From Alphaproteobacteria bacterium (lineage in GTDB: Bacteria > Pseudomonadota > Alphaproteobacteria > UBA2966): a stretch of DNA of 64,000 bases. Of the stretch, positions 61,055 to 64,000 are shown one piece after another (positions within the stretch are counted from its first letter, which is position 1; each line of letters begins with the position of its first letter). Location of the stretch: positions 1 to 64,000 of the forward strand of contig JAGWAU010000003.1 of NCBI GenBank assembly GCA_021296255.1, read 5' to 3'. A program made the translations under genes and the position numbers. The notes under the pieces were generated by a model, which had not been told where the DNA came from, searched no databases, and saw nothing but the letters and a program-made list of their open reading frames with translations.

Positions 61055-62755
61055 TCAGGCCCGGCGGCGCGCGGTCCGCGCGGCTGCGTCAACCTCGACG
61101 CCGTAGGCCTCCCGCGCGCATTCCACGCTAACGTAACCTTCGAGGACATCTTCCAGGACCCGTTCGGGGTCGCGGTCCTTGGCGGCGCCGAACCCGCCGC
61201 CGCCCGCCTCCATGATGCGCACGCGGTCGCCCGGTGCCATCAGATAGCGGTCCTTGGGATGCAGGGGCTTGCCGTTCGCTTCGAAACGGGTAGGGCGGCC
61301 ATCGGCGCCACCGTGGTATCCCCGTGCCGGAAAGTCCGTCCGGTATCCCATCGGAAAGACGGTCAACGTGTTGCCGCTGTCGTTGCGGATTACGACTTCC
61401 TGGCCCAGGCCGCCCCGGGTGCGGCCGCCGCCGCCGCTGTCGGGAAGGAACGCCTTGCGTTCGACCGTCATGCTGGTCAGCGCCTCCCAGATCTCCACGG
61501 GCACGACCCCGATGGTGGTCGGCGTCGAGGTGGTCTCGGCGCCGTCCGCCTCCCTGACGCCGCCTACGCCCCCCGTCGCCGTGAAGATGTCCGAGATCTC
61601 GCGGCCGTTGCGGTGGACGCCCTGAACGGTAAGGTGACCGACCATGCCGCTCTCGGCCTGCACCACATCGGGAATGGCCTGCTCGAAGGCACCGAAAACA
61701 AGGGACGGGATGAAGTGCACCACGAGGTGCCGGCCGGCCGTGGGCGACGGTGGCCGGGCGTTGAGGATGCACCCCTCCGGGGCTTTGATCGAGACCGGAG
61801 CGAGAAACCCCTGATTGTTGGGGATGTCTCCCGCCATCAGGCACTTGAGCGCGAAATAGGTCCATGCGGAGGTGATGTTGAGGGCACAGTTGATCCCGCG
61901 GCTGACGGACGGCCCGGTGCCGTCGTAGTCGATCAGCAGGTGGTCCCCGTTCACCGTGATGCTGCAGGCAAGTCGCACGGATTCGTCGAATCCTTCGATG
62001 TCCACCTGGTTCCGGTAGACTCCGTCGGGAATACCCCGGATGCAGTCGCGCATTGAGCGTTCCGACTGCCTGCGAATGGCGTGGGAGAGCGAGCTCAGAT
62101 CGTCGAGGCCGGTCTCGTTCATGAACTCCACGAGCTTCTGGCCGCTCACCTCGTTACAGGAGACGTTGGCCATGATGTCTCCCACGACCTGCTCCGGGAC
62201 CCGGACGTTCGCGCGGATGAATTCGAACGCCAGCTCGTTCGGTTCGCCCGCTTGCATCAGCTTACAGGCTGGAATTCGCAGACCCTCCTGATAGATGTCC
62301 GTGGCGGCGGCGGTGTAGCCGATGCCACCGATATCGGGCAGGTGCGAGATGCTCATGGTGTAGCCGACGATGCGCCCGTGGCGGAACGCCGGTCGCATGA
62401 CACAAATGTCGAAATAGTGGCCCGTGCCCTGCCAGGCGTCGTTGGTCGCGATCGCGTCACCCGGGTTCAGGGTCTCGGGCGGGTGGCGCTCGAGAATGTG
62501 GCGCAGAGTAGCCGGCCCGGTTCCGGTAAAGGAAGGCAGGCTCTTGGTCCCTTGGGCGATCGAGTTTCCATCGGCATCGAACAGGATGGCGGTGAGATCG
62601 AGACACTCTCGTAGGATCGTCGAAAAGGACGACCGCAGCATCGCCGAAACGCCTTCGTCGGTGATCGAGATCAGGCGATCCCAGAGAATACCTAGGGTAA
62701 CGGGATCGAGGGGCGCGTCTGTCGTCTGCTGCAGCGGTTCCGCGGTTTGCATCAT
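61055..62755 (-). CDS. hyuB: HyuB-type hydantoinase B/oxoprolinase subunit
   Basis: This 566-residue HyuB subunit pairs with the HyuA 35 bases downstream. Recognisable segments are GDAIATNDAWQGTGHYFDI, SHLPDIGGIGY, and the C-terminal EAGGGGFGAAKDRDPERVL. Two ATGs start it (62755 and 62752); the longer open frame to 62902 runs into the aminotransferase gene and is unsupported. It begins four bases after the aminotransferase stop, so translational coupling is likely. Its order (hyuB before hyuA) is the reverse of the pair at 21810-25582. Confidence 0.9.
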   Translation of the reverse strand: MMQTAEPLQQTTDAPLDPVTLGILWDRLISITDEGVSAMLRSSFSTILRECLDLTAILFDADGNSIAQGTKSLPSFTGTGPATLRHILERHPPETLNPGDAIATNDAWQGTGHYFDICVMRPAFRHGRIVGYTMSISHLPDIGGIGYTAAATDIYQEGLRIPACKLMQAGEPNELAFEFIRANVRVPEQVVGDIMANVSCNEVSGQKLVEFMNETGLDDLSSLSHAIRRQSERSMRDCIRGIPDGVYRNQVDIEGFDESVRLACSITVNGDHLLIDYDGTGPSVSRGINCALNITSAWTYFALKCLMAGDIPNNQGFLAPVSIKAPEGCILNARPPSPTAGRHLVVHFIPSLVFGAFEQAIPDVVQAESGMVGHLTVQGVHRNGREISDIFTATGGVGGVREADGAETTSTPTTIGVVPVEIWEALTSMTVERKAFLPDSGGGGRTRGGLGQEVVIRNDSGNTLTVFPMGYRTDFPARGYHGGADGRPTRFEANGKPLHPKDRYLMAPGDRVRIMEAGGGGFGAAKDRDPERVLEDVLEGYVSVECAREAYGVEVDAAARTARRRA

Positions 62756-62759
62756 CGGG

Positions 62760-63707
62760 TCAAGTGCCGTAGTCGATCGGCGTGATGTACGCCGGATCCT
62801 CGTGCTTGGCCCAGTACAGATCATCGAGCCGGCGAGTCGTTTCTCGGGGCATGCCGTTGGCGATGGTACGGCCGTTGACCTCGGTGATTCCAACGACTCC
62901 ACCCGCGGTGGTACAGAGAAACGCCTCGTCGGCGCTCAAGAGGTCTTCCACGGAGATGGTGCCGAGGCGAGCGGGCAGGCCGATGTCCTCGCACAGCTCG
63001 AGCACGACCTTTCGCGTGACGCCCTCGAGCACGCCCGTGCCCGGTGAGGTCGCCCGACCGTCCCTGATGACGAAAACGTTGAACCCGAGGCCCTCGGTGA
63101 TGTTGCCGTGCATGTCCGGCATGACCACCTGATCGGCACCGGCGTCGTAGGCCTCGAATATTCCGCTCACGAAATCCAGTCTGTTGTAGTTCTTGATGGT
63201 AGGGTCGATGCACTCCGTCGGGATGCGCGGCGTCGAAGCCACGTGAAGGTGCATGCCCCGCGCACGCTGCTCTTCCGTCATGAAAAAGGTGTAGGGGACG
63301 GAATAGACGAACAACTGGTTCAACGCGTCTCGCGGGTTGCGGGAGAATGAGGGCGGCTGCAGGCCGCGCGTGCATACCATTTTCACGAACGCGTCGCGCA
63401 GGCCCGGACGCCGGGCGCATTCGGTCATTACCTCGATCAGCCCGTCCCGGTCGAACGGCATGGTGAGCCGCAACTTGGCCATCGAGGAAAGGAACCGGTC
63501 CACGTGATCGTCTAGGCGGAAAAAGGCGCCCTTGAAGACGCTGGCCACGTCGTACGTGCAGTCGCCACGCACGAAGCCCCAATCGAGCAGCGAAAGCTTG
63601 GCTTCCGACAGGGGCTGGAACTCACCGTTCACCCATGCGATCCCGGGAATCTCACCGGCGGTCTCCGGGGGCGTATTGTCCTGGTTCAATTGGGCGGCAA
63701 CGCTCAT
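62760..63707 (-). CDS. class IV PLP aminotransferase (D-amino acid/(R)-amine type)
   Basis: This 315-residue fold-type IV PLP transaminase shows the catalytic Lys in TIKNYNRLDFV and the phosphate loop HGNITEGLGFNVFVI, and ends normally. The phrases SLLDWGFVRGDCTYDV and GVLEGVTRKVV are like the D-amino acid and (R)-selective amine transaminases rather than classic BCAT. ATG 63707 (MSVAAQLN) is chosen; upstream codons are not needed. It leads the operon with hyuB and hyuA, so it may transaminate an amino acid released from a cyclic amide, especially a D-amino acid. That link is inference. Confidence 0.87.
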   Translation of the reverse strand: MSVAAQLNQDNTPPETAGEIPGIAWVNGEFQPLSEAKLSLLDWGFVRGDCTYDVASVFKGAFFRLDDHVDRFLSSMAKLRLTMPFDRDGLIEVMTECARRPGLRDAFVKMVCTRGLQPPSFSRNPRDALNQLFVYSVPYTFFMTEEQRARGMHLHVASTPRIPTECIDPTIKNYNRLDFVSGIFEAYDAGADQVVMPDMHGNITEGLGFNVFVIRDGRATSPGTGVLEGVTRKVVLELCEDIGLPARLGTISVEDLLSADEAFLCTTAGGVVGITEVNGRTIANGMPRETTRRLDDLYWAKHEDPAYITPIDYGT

Positions 63708-63799
63708 GACGTCAATCCCGTGGATCGGAGTGCACGCACCCCGCAATGTACTACGATGTCGGAGAGGTTGGGCAAGCGGCGCTTCATCGTCGGTCGCGG

Positions 63800-64000
63800 T
63801 TAGCCGTATTCGATCTTCACGGCCCTGCCCGTTTTCGCCGACTCGTACGCGGCGATGATCATCTCGGAAGCCCGGCGGCCGTCGAGATAAGTACAGGGCG
63901 GCGGGCTACCGGTCACCATGGCGTCTACGAATGCGGACGCGACGTTCTTGTGGAACGTCGGCGTGTCTTTCTTGAACTGGGGCACGGTGTCCGAAACGGT
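63800..64000 (-). CDS. Gfo/Idh/MocA oxidoreductase, C-terminal end (runs off the window)
   Basis: The last 66 codons of a gene that enters from the right edge are present. The end GRRASEMIIAAYESAKTGRAVKIEYG is typical of Gfo/Idh/MocA dehydrogenases, in which GxxAxxxIxAAYxSAxTG is the usual C-terminal helix. The catalytic and NAD regions lie outside the window. The reading frame is open to base 64000. It is on the same strand as the aminotransferase-hyuBA operon, with a 92-base gap. Confidence 0.75.
   Translation of the reverse strand, partial: TVSDTVPQFKKDTPTFHKNVASAFVDAMVTGSPPPCTYLDGRRASEMIIAAYESAKTGRAVKIEYG

Noticed and set aside
1-64000. tRNA, rRNA, CRISPR arrays, insertion sequences, glycine or other riboswitches
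   Set aside because: I looked in the intergenic gaps and saw no cloverleaf, spacer-repeat array, transposase frame or tandem-aptamer leader; the gaps before the demethylase genes are too short or lack conserved riboswitch cores. A covariance-model scan would be decisive and was not run.

Overview
The window is GC-rich, densely packed bacterial DNA. Its gene families point to an alphaproteobacterium, perhaps Rhodospirillales-like: heterotetrameric sarcosine oxidase, dimethylglycine-dehydrogenase-type flavoproteins, repeated hydantoinase/oxoprolinase pairs, several amidases, and a DUF3305/DUF3306/TorD/TAT formate dehydrogenase cluster. This placement rests on gene content only. I see no rRNA, tRNA, CRISPR array, integrase or transposase. 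The window looks like an ordinary chromosomal catabolic region, not a mobile element.

Region 1 (about 1-8.7 kb, + strand) is a formate dehydrogenase operon. It encodes two accessory proteins (DUF3305, DUF3306), a TorD-type chaperone, a small twin-arginine peptide, the molybdopterin/4Fe-4S catalytic subunit, the four-cluster iron-sulfur subunit and the membrane cytochrome b subunit. A secreted WD40 propeller fused to cytochrome c and a 41-residue membrane microprotein follow.

Region 2 (8.7-27.1 kb) is a block of amide, carbamoyl, ring-opening and deaminating hydrolases. It has two amidase-signature enzymes, an M20 carbamoylase next to an omega-aminotransferase, a lone HyuB, a full HyuA/HyuB pair and two paralogous metal-dependent amidohydrolases. 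An SDR, an orphan polyamine-type binding protein and a 2-oxoglutarate/Fe(II) dioxygenase-family gene lie between them.

Region 3 (27.2-41.3 kb) holds a DMGDH-like flavoprotein with a folate-binding GCV_T half, a second FAD oxidase, a bacterial voltage-gated sodium channel, two tandem SDRs, a luciferase-like oxidoreductase and a cupin gene broken by a 7-bp tandem duplication. A PEP-mutase-family lyase, a gamma-glutamyltransferase-like enzyme, a SnoaL-like protein, a hydratase and a membrane class III nucleotide cyclase follow.

Region 4 (41.3-51.5 kb) is soxBDAG, preceded on the same strand by a polar amino-acid ABC transporter with a divergent LysR regulator. A small deaminase closes this region.

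Region 5 (51.5-64 kb) contains an OYE/Fe-S flavoenzyme, a luciferase-like enzyme, a lipoprotein alpha/beta hydrolase with a divergent HxlR regulator, a ketopantoate-reductase-like enzyme with an oxalate-CoA-ligase-like enzyme, and a class IV aminotransferase-hyuB-hyuA operon. The C-terminal end of a Gfo/Idh/MocA oxidoreductase runs off the right edge.

Much of the window can be read as one nitrogen/C1 route. Cyclic or N-methylated amides would be opened (HyuA/B, amidohydrolases), decarbamoylated or deamidated (M20 enzyme, amidases) and oxidatively demethylated (OYE, DMGDH, SoxBDAG). The released C1 unit could end as formate, oxidised at the membrane by the formate dehydrogenase. This is inference; the folate enzymes joining formaldehyde to formate are not in the window.
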